64,000 nucleotides of DNA. It comes from Benincasa hispida. Its lineage: Eukaryota; Streptophyta; Magnoliopsida; Cucurbitales; Cucurbitaceae. The notes beneath the pieces were generated by a model. It was not told the origin of the DNA. It did no database searches and saw only the letters and a program-made list of their open reading frames with translations. Location: NCBI RefSeq assembly GCF_009727055.1, contig NC_052358.1, positions 47,839,802 through 47,903,801 on the forward strand, in the 5' to 3' direction. The position numbers and the translations under genes were made by a program. Shown piece after piece: positions 26,614 to 37,547 of the stretch. The first letter of the stretch is position 1. The number at the start of each line of letters is the position of its first letter.

Positions 26614-27376
26614 TTGCAGAATGCCTCGTTTGTCTACTACGATAGCATTTGGAATGAGGATGAACGAGAATGTGCAGGTGGTAATCTAGAGGGTTTGAAT
26701 GTAAGAGGTGACATTTACTTTCAAGACTTCTTGTTGGAGGTGTATAATCTAAGTGGGATTGACCCAAAAAACCACGATCTCACCCTAAGATGTCTATAAA
26801 ATTTTGGATCTAGGGTTCCTACGTATTTGATACGAAATGATCAAGAAATTAGGTTCTTTTTAAATGGTGAGGATGCATGTAGACCCACTATATATTTATC
26901 AATGAAATCCAAACTTATGTATTGCGAGAATGATTTAAAGAACCCCAGTTGCTCATACCAATCAAGCTTTCCATACAATTTAGCCCAAGAATATCCATCC
27001 CCTTATATCCTACACAACCTTCCTTTGAAAAAAATTATTCATCAGAGACTATGCTACATCACTAACCTTTTTAGATAATAATGTTGCCCCATATAACCTA
27101 TCTGATGACAGTTTCTTTGTTTATCCATACAATCCCAAGGATAATGGTTCATCCTCCTCAATGTACAGTGAGGAGAATATTGGTTGTGCAGACGGGGGGT
27201 TTGGGCATAATGTAAGTGAGGAGGATGACATAGAAGATGAAAATGTACGTGTTGAAGGGGTTCTTGAGCATGGTGTAGGAGAGGAGAACGTGAATTTTGT
27301 TAAAATGTTAAATACCTATTCGTGTCACAAAACAAGGTACAATGTTAAAATCCCTAGTGAAATAAAATACCTTTAA
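26614..27376 (+). pseudogene. MULE transposase N-terminal region, broken
   Basis: Translates as FVYYDSIWNEDERECAGGN ... NVRGDIYFQDFLLEV ... SGIDPKNHDLTLRCL, then a stop at 26797-26799, and continues in the same frame with RVPTYLIRNDQEIRFFLN and EDACRPTIYLSMKSK. A +1 frame change follows, after which SFFVYPYNPKDNG and an acidic stretch (SEEDDIEDENV) can be read to 27376. This pattern (GG.L.GLNV, F..DFL..VY, ID...H.L.LRC, I.NDQEI.FFL) is the N-terminal region of plant MULE transposases. A splice acceptor-like ttcacttgcag lies just upstream. The catalytic MULE domain and zinc finger are absent. Confidence 0.75.
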
Positions 27377-27469
27377 AAAGGACGAATTTCACAAGAAAGA
27401 AGCCAGAGAGCCATGACCAAAAGACAAATTTTGTGCAGTTTGCAAAAAAGCTTAAGTTGCACTCTCTGT

Positions 27470-27559
27470 GGGTTTGTCTCGTGAAGTTGAGTTGATTTCT
27501 GTCTTTTGTGTCGTAAAGTTGATTTGAAGTCAGTCTTCTACCTCTCGTGAAGTTGAGTT
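27470..27559. repeat. tctcgtgaagttga motif array, block 2
   Basis: Three copies (gtctcgtgaagttgagtt, gtgtcgtaaagttgattt, cctctcgtgaagttgagtt), cut by the solo LTR at 27560 and continued after it at 29411. Confidence 0.75.
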
Positions 27560-29410
27560 TGTTGGGTTTTATGTCCTAAAACTTGTAGATAGTAAATGTT
27601 ATTAATTGGTTGTCATCAATAAAGAGTTACTTATGTTAATTCAATAAATGTTATTAATTGTGTTATCTATTTTGTCCTAATAACCCAAATTCAATAAATC
27701 AACATCCAAGGTGGCCTGATGAGTCTTGAATTGTATGTAGAGACATACATGAATCAATGTTCAAAATACAACCTAAAGGGTTTATAATATAGAGATAAGG
27801 TTGGGTACCTTATCCTAGTAACACTATGGATACGACCCACTTTGTATTTGATACAAACGCAATGATCCATCGTATTCGTGTAGGTGAAAAGCGAGTGGGG
27901 GTATCCTATGCAATGAGTTTGCATAAGACCAGACCGCGAAATAGTAACCACTAGATGTAACACCATTAACTAGTTAGGTTCTTATTTCAATAGGATGAAC
28001 TAGGCAACTTAGTCTTAATCCTGAGTATATTATGAACTCTTGTTCATGAGGAATTGTCCTTTGATTTGTATGGGTGAGGGTGGCCAGTTCGCCGACATAA
28101 TATGCCTACCATTTTACAGAGAAGACCAACTGGGAACATAATAATACAAGATGGAATTCACTTCTTCCTGCCTTAAGGGTAGGTAGATGAGTGTTCCCTT
28201 AAGTGGTGTCTCCGAGACTTGAACAAAGAGTTGTACCCTTTTACTGACCCGAAAGGGGTTTCTGTTTATTGATTGGATCATAAACAGGTTGTTCATTAGA
28301 GGAGCACTGGTACTTAAGGAGTCAGAAGTAACCCAATGGTAAAACGGTAATTTGACCCAGTTGGAGTTACGAACACTCATGAAGGACTAACTTGTTGTTA
28401 TTGATCTATATCCGTGGACACATAAATATATATGTAGTGTGAAGAGTACAGTTGTGGGTCTTTAGTGGAGTGTACCCACAGTCAACAAACATTGATTAAT
28501 TTGGTTAATGAGTTTAGCCAATTAATCTCATATCATTGAAGCTTCTGATCTACAGGTCCACCAAGTTCCCTTGTTAGCTAACTAGAGTATATTTAAGAAG
28601 GATAATTTGAATTGTTCAAATTAATTCGAGGAAACTATATATTAATGTGATTAATATATAATTGATTATGAATATAATCTACAATTCAAATTGGAAAGAA
28701 ATACTTAAATAAGATTCAAATAATTAATTCAAGTGAATTAGATTCATAGAGAATTAATTAATAGAGAGGTATTGCACATAAGCATACGATGTTTATGATA
28801 ATTAAATATATACACATTAAATTGGATTTAATGTATAAATAGTTATTTAATTGATGTGCAAACTAAATTAAATAATATTTAATTGTGCTAATTAATTAAA
28901 TAAGTGTTATTTAATTAACTAATTGCGGAAAAGAGAAATAGGAAAATGATTAGGAAAATGGCTTGACAGTTCTCTACATAAAGACCTCCATATGGACCAT
29001 CTGACAATACACAGCACACAAGTGTTATTGTGCAGAATTTTCGCTAAGCCACAAAAAGAGAATCCTCTCTACTCTCCAAAACCCTTTTCTCCTCTCCCTC
29101 TCCTAATAGTTGGATATCACATATCCCTTTATTGGAATCCTAGAGAATAATGAGGTTACTCTCGTGGTAGTGTTCGAGATTGTTTAAGAAATCGTTCATG
29201 ATCAAGATCGTTGGAGGAGCCGTTCGTAAGAAATTCGAGAGGATTATTCTTGAAGATTGGGAATCTACAAAGGTAAGAACGATTCTAATCTTTTTTTTTT
29301 CCTAAAGCATGCTATTTTACATGTTTATATTATGTTTAGTTTATGTAAAAATTAAATTAAGGGATGCAAGGCGTTCACAACGCTTCTACTGCGAGATCTG
29401 ATCCCCTATA
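27560..29410 (+). mobile_element. Solo LTR (1.85 kb) of the long-LTR Copia family, nested in the MULE
   Basis: Begins TGTTGGGTTTTATGTCC and ends ...gatctgatcccctata, where CA would be usual. Flanked by gagtt (27555-27559) and aagtt (29411-29415), a 4/5 match consistent with a 5 bp target duplication. No internal domain is present, so it is probably the product of recombination between two LTRs. It is the full-length relative of the fragment at 1-640. Open frames within it are not protein-like. Confidence 0.8.
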
Positions 29411-29680
29411 AAGTTGATTTTTGTTTTCCATCTCATGAAGTTACTTCATGAGACAAACGACAGAAATCAACTCAACTTCACGAGAGGAAGAAGTTAGTCT
29501 TTTGTCTCTCGTGAAGTTGAGTTCATTTATGTCTTTTGTCTCGTGAAGTAACTTCACAAGACAAACTTACAATATTACGAGACAAATGACAAAAAACTTT
29601 CGAGCTATGTTAAAAACTTCCCACTATTGCAAATACTTCACAAGACAAACATTGGCAACAACTTCATGAGATATTTTTCT
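29411..29680. repeat. tctcgtgaagttga motif array, block 3
   Basis: At least eight copies in both orientations, several paired head to head, for example 'catgaagttacttcatg' at about 29434-29450 and 'cgtgaagtaacttcac' at about 29543-29558, which form short perfect palindromes. Confidence 0.75.
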
Positions 29681-30095
29681 TCTGAAGTTCAATACACCCA
29701 AAAAATGTCAAATCAAACCCAGACGAATATATAACCCTTACCCCAAATATTTTATAGGTTCTTTTAAGTTCTTAAAGTTCAAAGGATGATTAAAAAAAGG
29801 GTTTTGGGTTTTTTACTACACATTCCTACCAGAAATCACACACTCCCCCTATAAATAATAGAATCGATACATTTAGAAAGAAAACAAATAGAAATGATAT
29901 CTTTTGTCAAAATCCGAATCGGACGAAGGGGTAATGGAAGATGAAAAGATTGGTCTTTTTTATAGAGGCAAGGGAGTCTTTGCGAGAAGAGAGTCCAACA
30001 ATGGTGAAGACAACTCAACAAGAAGAAGAATAAACCCTAACTTCCACCGGAAGATGAAGAGATTTCCACGGGAAGATGAGATTTGATTTAACTTT

Positions 30096-30247
30096 TTTAA
30101 ATAACCATTTATTTAGGAGTAAAACTATCTTTTTACGTGGTGGGTCCCCCCACTTAAAGTTTGGAAAAAGGGTTAAAAATAGTAGATTTTAGATGAGGTT
30201 ACTTTTGAAGGGGGAAAAAGTTTTTGGGTCAAAACTGGTAATTTCCC
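30096..30247 (-). repeat. Right terminal inverted repeat of the MULE
   Basis: Pairs with 25789-25945. The segment just inside (29830-30080) contains frames without recognisable domains. Confidence 0.85.
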
Positions 30248-30256
30248 GCAAGTTTA

Positions 30257-33200
30257 TACCCAAAACACAAACTTACTAACTCCAACATATTAACTCCAAA
30301 CTTATTAACCCCGTTTAGTTAATCAAATGTTCCCTTGAATTCTTAGCTAATTTCAAAAAACAAAAACAAGCCCAACAAGGCTACCTAAATAGAGCAAGAA
30401 TGAGACTCACTAAATTTCATTGTTAGAAATTTGAGGATTTCACTCACACGGCTAGGTTTAGACCAAGGCTTGGATACTAATTGATAAGGACAACAAGACC
30501 TTTACCGATCTTTATAATGGTATGATATTGCTTACTTTGAGCATAACTCTTGTTTTGAAGCCACCCAAAAGGCCTCATATCAATGGAGATAACTGTCCAC
30601 ACTTATATATCTATAATCATTCTCTTCTCTAATCAATCTAAGAATTAGTTTACACTCCCAATAGTATATTTTGTTGTCTAAATTTTAGGAGTGTTTTCAC
30701 ATTTTCAAATATTATATAGGAAATAAGAAAACCATGAACAAACACAGCAAAAGAACCAAATGATTTACTTAAAGGAACCCAAAAGGTCACCATGTCTATC
30801 CAATCCTTTAAATAAGGAGCAACATCTGCATGTGAGAAGCTTTCTGCTATAAACAAGTGGACCCAATAAGGCAGTGGCCAATGCCTAAAAATAGATTTGT
30901 GCTATTGAAACTGAAAATATGCTTTAAAATAGGCAACTGGACCTCAAACTGTACCATACCATTCAACTGTGAACAAGTATGGCATAGAACTTTTTATCAA
31001 TATTTAAGAAGGCAAGTTGTAAATATATAAAGCACTTGGAGTATTAATGTTCTTGCTTTTACATTTGTAGTACGAGATTTCATCACAAAATCAATTGACA
31101 AAAAAAAAAGAGTCATCCATCTATCTTAAAAAGAGTGTAAGGTCTCCTGATTTTTCTAATGTAAGATTCTCAATGTCCCCTCGAGATGGTGCCTCTTTTG
31201 GGTTCACCATTTTTTTATTGGATCACATTTTCTTTTTATTTGATCAAATTGACTCTTTGGACTTGATACCATCTTAATTTGACTGGAATAAATTATTTTA
31301 TATTTCAATGAATAATTATAACATGCATAGTTTTCTTAGTTAGGAAAAAGGCTCAACACATAAAAGGTAAAAAAACTATAATACGAATAAAATAAAATCT
31401 TAGGTGATTTTACAACTAATTATCTAATTTACAACCAACATATTTTAAAGGCTAAATTATCAACAAAAAAATCTGATTTTTTTTTAAAAAAAAATGAATA
31501 TACCAATTCTTTCGAAGGTTCAAATATCGCTCTTAACCTTTCATAAATGTTTTGAAAGTATCACTAAAATAGAAATTTGTTCAAAGTTTAAATGATGCTT
31601 TTATGGTTTAAAATGTTTGGATTTACCCTCCATTAGCTTATCCGTTAAAATGGGGACCAAAATATAATGGATAATTAATTGAAAAATAAAAGTTCTTGTG
31701 CACCTAACTTATATGTTCTTCACTTTTTTAACACACAAAAAGGGAATCATAAGAAATTTTTTTTTAAAAAAAAATAAAAATGCCATGTGACGGTATTTTA
31801 ACTATACTTGAGATTCATTAAAATTGGTGCATCCAAGAGAGCATCTAAGTTTTTCTCTTAAAGTTAAACGGTAGAAATGCACACGGATTATTATTGAAAC
31901 TTACTAAAGTTCATGGATATTTTGTATAATTTAACTTATAATTTAAAAATAGATGTATAATAATTTATCTAGTTTTTAAGTGTTTAATTTTGAAAACAAG
32001 TTTTTTTAAAAAAAAAAATTGAAATATTTGATAACCCGTCAAAATAATTTTTGAACTACTTTCAGAGTGTATTTTTAACAATATTTATCAAAAGATTTTT
32101 TAAAAAAAACAACTTTTTCTAAAAACACTTTTTCTTTAGTCAATTCAAACATACGGTCAAATTTATAACCTAAAATAGTTTCCTAAAAATTGGCTGTATT
32201 TATCAATTAATCAATTTGATTGTGCAATATTTTATTACAAACTCTATTGGATAAATGATCTTCTGGTTTATTGCCCGTTATGAACAGATATCTTCAAAAG
32301 CTTGGGAGCTCATAAAACTTACCAAATTTATGCAATTATTTATGTTCATGTCAAAAGGTGACATTGACATGTATGAATTTTGAAAATAGTGTTTTTTATG
32401 TGTATTTGGTAGCAGATTTAAGAATTAAGTTTTATAATTTAAACAATTGTTTTTTTAAAAAAAATTATACTATAAAGTTTAAATGGTAGTTATCAGTTAA
32501 ATATTATGTCAATTATAAACTATTATTAATTGATTTATGGATATCAAATTTTTTATATAATTATTATTTTGTAATATTAAAAAGATGAATTGAGTTTATA
32601 ACTTAAAATATTATATGAATATTTTTAATTTATTAATATAATTATGTAAATTTAAGGCTAAAAAATGCATTTAGTCGCTAAACTAGTTGGTAACGATTTT
32701 ATCTCTACAAATTTAAATTTGTATTAGTTTCTTGAACTTTAAATAAGTAACAACTTAGTCATTGTACTTAAAATTTGTAACAAATTAGTTCTTATTGTAA
32801 AAAAATATTATTAAAATTTAATAAAATTTCTTATACATATAGATTGATAAGTTGATTTATAGACAAAGTCATTACATAATAAAAGTTGACACATTCATTT
32901 TAAATATTTTCCATTATAGAAACTGAATTGTTACAGATTTTAAACGATTACTTATTATTAATTTTATATAATCGATCAAGGATTAAATCGTTACTCCCTT
33001 GACAAAAAAATATTGTTTTTTAACTATAGTATTAAATTTTCATCGAAATATTTCCACGTTTCTGGGTTCGACGTTGATATGAAAAGTTAATCAATATTTT
33101 CATTAAATCATCCAAAAATACACGAAACACAAAAAACAAGCATCATTTACTTATTTAAAAATAATAAAATGTTCAGGAGATTTTCAAAAATAGAAAAATA

Positions 33201-33828
33201 AAAGAAACTATTTTCTACTCTTCTTCTTCCGTCCAATCTCGGTCCAGCAACCACTTGGGTCTTAGGTCAAATAGAAATTTATGGCATAACCAATACAAGT
33301 CTATCAAATGTATTTTTCTATCCAAATTTACCGATTGTTTATTTATGAATTTAAATTTATTTTTTGTTTTTCTATAATTTTTCTAGAAATATAGATTCAC
33401 CTCCATATTTTAGGGATATTTCCGACATCTATATTTTAAATTTTGGTTCATACGACCGGAAAACAAAACTGGAATTGCCAACTAGGCCAAAGATTTTCAA
33501 ACTCAATACTGATTTTGGATCCAACAGTAAATTTTTGAAGTATAATTCTAATTCATGAGAGAAGAACATAAACAAGATCCAATGATACAGAAAAGTTGTA
33601 TTTGCATTACAATTTCTGGTGAAAAAAATTCACCATTCCAACACCGCTCATTACAACACCCAAAGGCAATGTAATTGGGTTCCATCAACATTCTAACATC
33701 AGTCAGAATGCAAAAATCATCATCAACAACAATGAAGGATCTCCATTCAAAAACAAAAAAAAAAAGAAGAAGAAGAAGAGGCCAAAGGCAAAAATCGAGA
33801 ATCATCCTAATTCTTCTTCTTCATGGAT
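30257..33828. other. Intergenic AT-rich DNA with a probable MITE at ~31450-31940
   Basis: 31450-31940 starts 'ggctaaattatcaac' and ends 'tttgtataatttaactt', with 'cctttcataaatgttttgaaa' inside, like the element at 41799-42189. 32030-32160 matches the tgatttttaacaa/aacactttt repeat type also seen in the third eS12 intron (3850-4010). No gene was recognised. 33230-33828 is the 3' flank of the next SAUR. Confidence 0.45.
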
Positions 33829-34116
33829 TTAACAAGCTTGCAATCTAGAAGTGAGATCGATGAACGCATCTTCTCCACAAGGAATCGTCAAACCTCCTTC
33901 TGGATGATCAAATCCAAACTCTTCCTCTGCTCGATTCAACAACTGTTGAAACGAAAGATGATTCAAATACGATATCGGAATCACAAATCGCTTCCTCTGT
34001 AACTCTCCGACGTACACCGCCACATGACCTTTCGGGACCGCCGATGGATTTCCCGAACTCCTCCTTAGCAATTGCTTTGCCTGAGGAATCAATGACGACG
34101 GAAGACGAAACCCCAT
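33829..34116 (-). CDS. SAUR-family auxin-responsive protein, 95 aa
   Basis: Intact. N-terminus [19 protein letters not shown], then a short Ser-rich linker and the SAUR domain from about residue 28: [65 protein letters not shown]. Single exon. A TATA box (complement of ttatag, about 34215) lies ~100 bp upstream of the start. Coding GC is higher than in the other SAURs here (gacgtacaccgcc, gaccgccgatgg), and the gene stands ~10 kb from its neighbours, so it may be an older, separately evolving member. A minisatellite begins ~230 bp upstream of the start codon. Role as for other short SAURs. Confidence 0.94.
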   Translation of the reverse strand: MGFRLPSSLIPQAKQLLRRSSGNPSAVPKGHVAVYVGELQRKRFVIPISYLNHLSFQQLLNRAEEEFGFDHPEGGLTIPCGEDAFIDLTSRLQAC

Positions 34117-34349
34117 TGCTGATGAACTGCTTGAGCAGAAAAAAAAAAACAGAGAAATGGCTGAATGTGGAAGAAATTTTGATTTGGGAATTTGAGGGAA
34201 TTAGGGTTTCGAATTTATAGGGAGGGATAGGTTTGGAGAATGGTAGTTGGCCATTGGAGGGCCCCCTCCAAGAAATTAATTTAATATATTATTAATTGAT
34301 GGTGTACTATATCCACTTCATTATTTCATTATTAAAGTTATTTTAAAGT

Positions 34350-35250
34350 TTGATACGACACACCGCGTTAGGATAGACTGGCAACTCTATTAAAATAATT
34401 TTTCAAATCAAGTATATTATTGATGAACTCAAGTTAGATCCAAATATCGAGGTAGGAGGTTGAAAAATACAATTACACTTTCTATGACCCACGTCACACA
34501 CTTTATTAGGATATGTTGTCAACTCCATTAAATAATCATTTTGAGTTAAACACATTGTGTATGAACTTGTATTAAATACAAAAAAACGGATAAGGTTGAG
34601 AAATAGTAAATTACATTATGGTATGATACACACCTTGTTAGGATATATCGTCGACTCAATTGAATAATTTTTCAAATGAAACACATTGTAAGTGAACTTG
34701 AGTTAGATACAAAAGTCGGGTTAGATTGGAAAGTAGTATAATTACATTTTAGTGCAATATACGCGGTGTTAGGATAGATTGTCAAGTCAATAAATTTTTT
34801 TTAAATAAAATACATTGTTGATGAATTTGTTGGGTTGAGAAGTATATAATTATATTTTGATATGAGGCATATCTGTTAGGATGAGTTGTCTAACTACAAC
34901 GAATCAATTTTCAAATCAAATGCATCGACTTATGAACTCGAGTTAGTTTCAGAAATCAAGTTAGGTTGAGAAGTATGATTACGTTTTGGTATGACACATA
35001 TCGCATTAGGATTAGCTGTCAACTCCATCGAATAATTTTCCAAATCAAATATATCGTTTATGAACTCGAGTTAGTATCAGAATCAAGTTCAGTTGATAAG
35101 TATAATTGCATTTTGATATGACACACCCTGTATTAGAATAATCTGTCAATTTCATAATTAAATAAATTTTCAAAATAAATATATTATTTATGATCACTCG
35201 AGTTAGTTTTAAAGATTAAGTTAGGTTGAGAAGTATGATTATATTTTAGA
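34350..35250. repeat. Minisatellite, about 7 copies of a ~130 bp unit
   Basis: A block reading '(g/a)ttaggatag.ctgtcaactcca' begins at about 34367, 34505, 34637, 34769, 34875, 35005 and 35132. Each is followed after ~60 bp by 'gaactcgagttag' and then 'gttgagaagtat.attacattttggtatgacaca'. Copies are 65-85% alike by eye, so the array is old. It sits in the upstream region of the SAUR at 33829-34116. Confidence 0.85.
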
Positions 35251-36043
35251 CTTAGTTGTGTTTTGTATTGAAGTACAATGAACTTTAAATATTAAAATAA
35301 AATTAATTAGGAATTATTGTTATTGTGTACTATTTTATAGTTAATACTTGACCAATATCTTCTGAAAATTGGCAAGTGTAGATTATTGCACATGGTATGC
35401 TTATAAACTTTTTTATTATTATTTTTTAAAAAAAGACTTTGAATAATAAATAGTTATGATATATATATTAGAACATGCTAAGAGTTAATAATTATTAGTT
35501 TTTTAGTACTAATAATGATTAGTTTATGGGAATATTTTAAGTTTAAGACTGCCATAAATATTATTGCCAATGTTATTTTAAAGTAATGTTTAAGCATATA
35601 CGTTGAATGTGAACGAATCACATGGCTTCAACTGCCTCAATTTGGAGATGAAAGATTAAACAAATATTTAATTTGATTTCTGAAGTTTATAAATCTTTTA
35701 TTTATTTATTTATTTTTTATTTTGAACCCTTATAATTCTTTTATTTAATCTATAATATTGGAATTGAATAATGTAATGGTGATGTAACATTTAAAGATAT
35801 TCTTTTTTCTAGCGATCATCAAATAATATTAAAATTTTTCAAAATTTTGCTCATCTAGGTTTTATAATTTTGTTCTAAGATATTTGAATTTCAATATTGA
35901 CTTTTCAAATACTTAAAAATAATTCAAGAAAAATATCTTTGGGCCTAATTTTATTTTCTTTTTAAAGATAATTCGAGAAAAATACTGATGTTACTAGTTT
36001 TATCCATGGGTTTCAAATTTGATTTTTATTTGGTCCCTAGATT
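35251..36043. other. AT-rich intergenic DNA
   Basis: No gene was recognised. 35470-35520 has a small local inverted repeat around 'taataattattag/actaataatgattag'. Confidence 0.45.
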
Positions 36044-37506
36044 CACTATAAGAATTTTGGTTTTTCCTGACAAAACTTTTCCTGATGCAGAAACAAGCGT
36101 CGGGAGAGAGCTCATTTTTCCTAACATTATTTCGTGGCGTCGGGAGAAAAATAAATCCCAATGAAAAGTTGACTAGTATTGGGATAAATCGGCCATCCCG
36201 ATGCCTTTTTCTTTGACCATCGTCATAATCTGTGTGAGGGAAAAGATTGGTCTCTCCCGATGCCTAGTGCCTATCCTGACGGTATAGACGAGGCGTCGAT
36301 TTTTAAATAAAGGTTGAAAATTTGTAATTAGAGTTATCCCAACGGTATTTAAATCGACCGTCAGGAGAATGGACGTATCTCGACGGTTTTACGAGCGTCG
36401 GGAGAGGGTTAAATTTAAAAAAGTTTTGAGAAAATTTTAGTAGTGTTAACCCGACAGTGGGTGAAAAACTGTCAGAAAAAGATATTTAGCCCGACGATTA
36501 TAGAAGTGTCGGGAGTTGGTGAATTTAAATAAAAAAGTTATAAAAATTTATTAAACTTATCTTGATGGTATGTAAAACAACCGTCTGGATAATGTACTTT
36601 ATCCAACAGTGCGTTGGGAGAGGGTCAATTTAAAAAACTTGTGGAATTTTTAGTAGAGTTATCCCAACAGTATTCGTAACGACTATCGGGAGAGTCTATT
36701 TATGTCGACGGTTATACGATCATCAGGAGAGGATTAATTTTTTAAAAAAAAAGTTTGAAAATTTTCATTAGAGTTATTTCAATGGTTGCCCAAACGACTG
36801 TCGGGAGAAGGCACTTACCTCGACGGTTGTCTAAATGACCGTCAGGAGAAGCTACTTCTCCCAACAATTTTTAGAGCGTCGGGAGAGGGTCAATTAAAAT
36901 CCTAAAGCAGCCTCCGCCCATAGTTTCCTTCTTCTTTCTTCCAGTCTTTCTTCTCCTTCGTTCTTTCTTCTTCTAGTCGGCTCGATTTCTTCTTTCGGTG
37001 TGCCCTTCGTTGTCGTCCGGTGTGCCCAATTCTCGTCGTCTTGTTCTCACCGTCCATCTTCATTCGCAACCAAGTATGAACCACATTATTTTTTTTTTCT
37101 TTTTTCATTTTTCAGTTTTTCTGTTTTCCGATTGTATCTGCATAAGTTATGAACTTAAAAATTTTAGTGGTGCATGATTTAACATGATATGTAATAACTG
37201 AAAGAAGAAGAATAAGATTGTGTTAGTAGTGGAGAAATAAGGTTCAGGGAATAGATTTAAGAAATATGATTTCTTAATTTATGACTCTTGATATTTTTCT
37301 TTGGTATTGTGAGAGAATTTTTTTTCTAATTTTTCTGTTGTTAAATATTTTATATTTGTTTGATATGTATGTTACGATACAGTCAACATATAAAAAAAAA
37401 TTTGTTGTCAACCTTTTGTGATGAATTGCATGTTTTTTATGGATTTTTTTATTGCAATTTAAATTTGTTGAATTGGATTTCTTTTCTTGAATCATATAAT
37501 ATTTGC

Positions 37507-37547
<41 letters not shown>

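Larger units (their letters stand above)
25789..30247 (+). mobile_element. Mutator-like element (MULE) with long terminal inverted repeats
   Basis: Left and right ends are ~155 bp inverted repeats: ggaaaattgtcggttttgac at 25789 against the complement of the right end, gggaaattaccagttttgac; further in both read 'aaactttaagtggggg.acccaccac.taaaaaga'. They are flanked by a 9 bp target duplication with 7/9 match (acaatttta 25780-25788, gcaagttta 30248-30256), the MULE hallmark. Inside are a broken MULE transposase N-terminal region (26614-27376), arrays of a tctcgtgaagttga motif, and a nested solo LTR. The divergence of ends and duplications suggests an old, inactive copy. Confidence 0.85.

Noticed and set aside
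29904..30086. Small acidic/basic frame near the right MULE end as a captured gene
   Set aside because: No domain and no splice or codon evidence. It could be 5'UTR-like DNA read on the other strand.
34350..35250. CRISPR-like array
   Set aside because: The ~130 bp units are diverged head-to-tail copies without unique spacers, in plant nuclear DNA.
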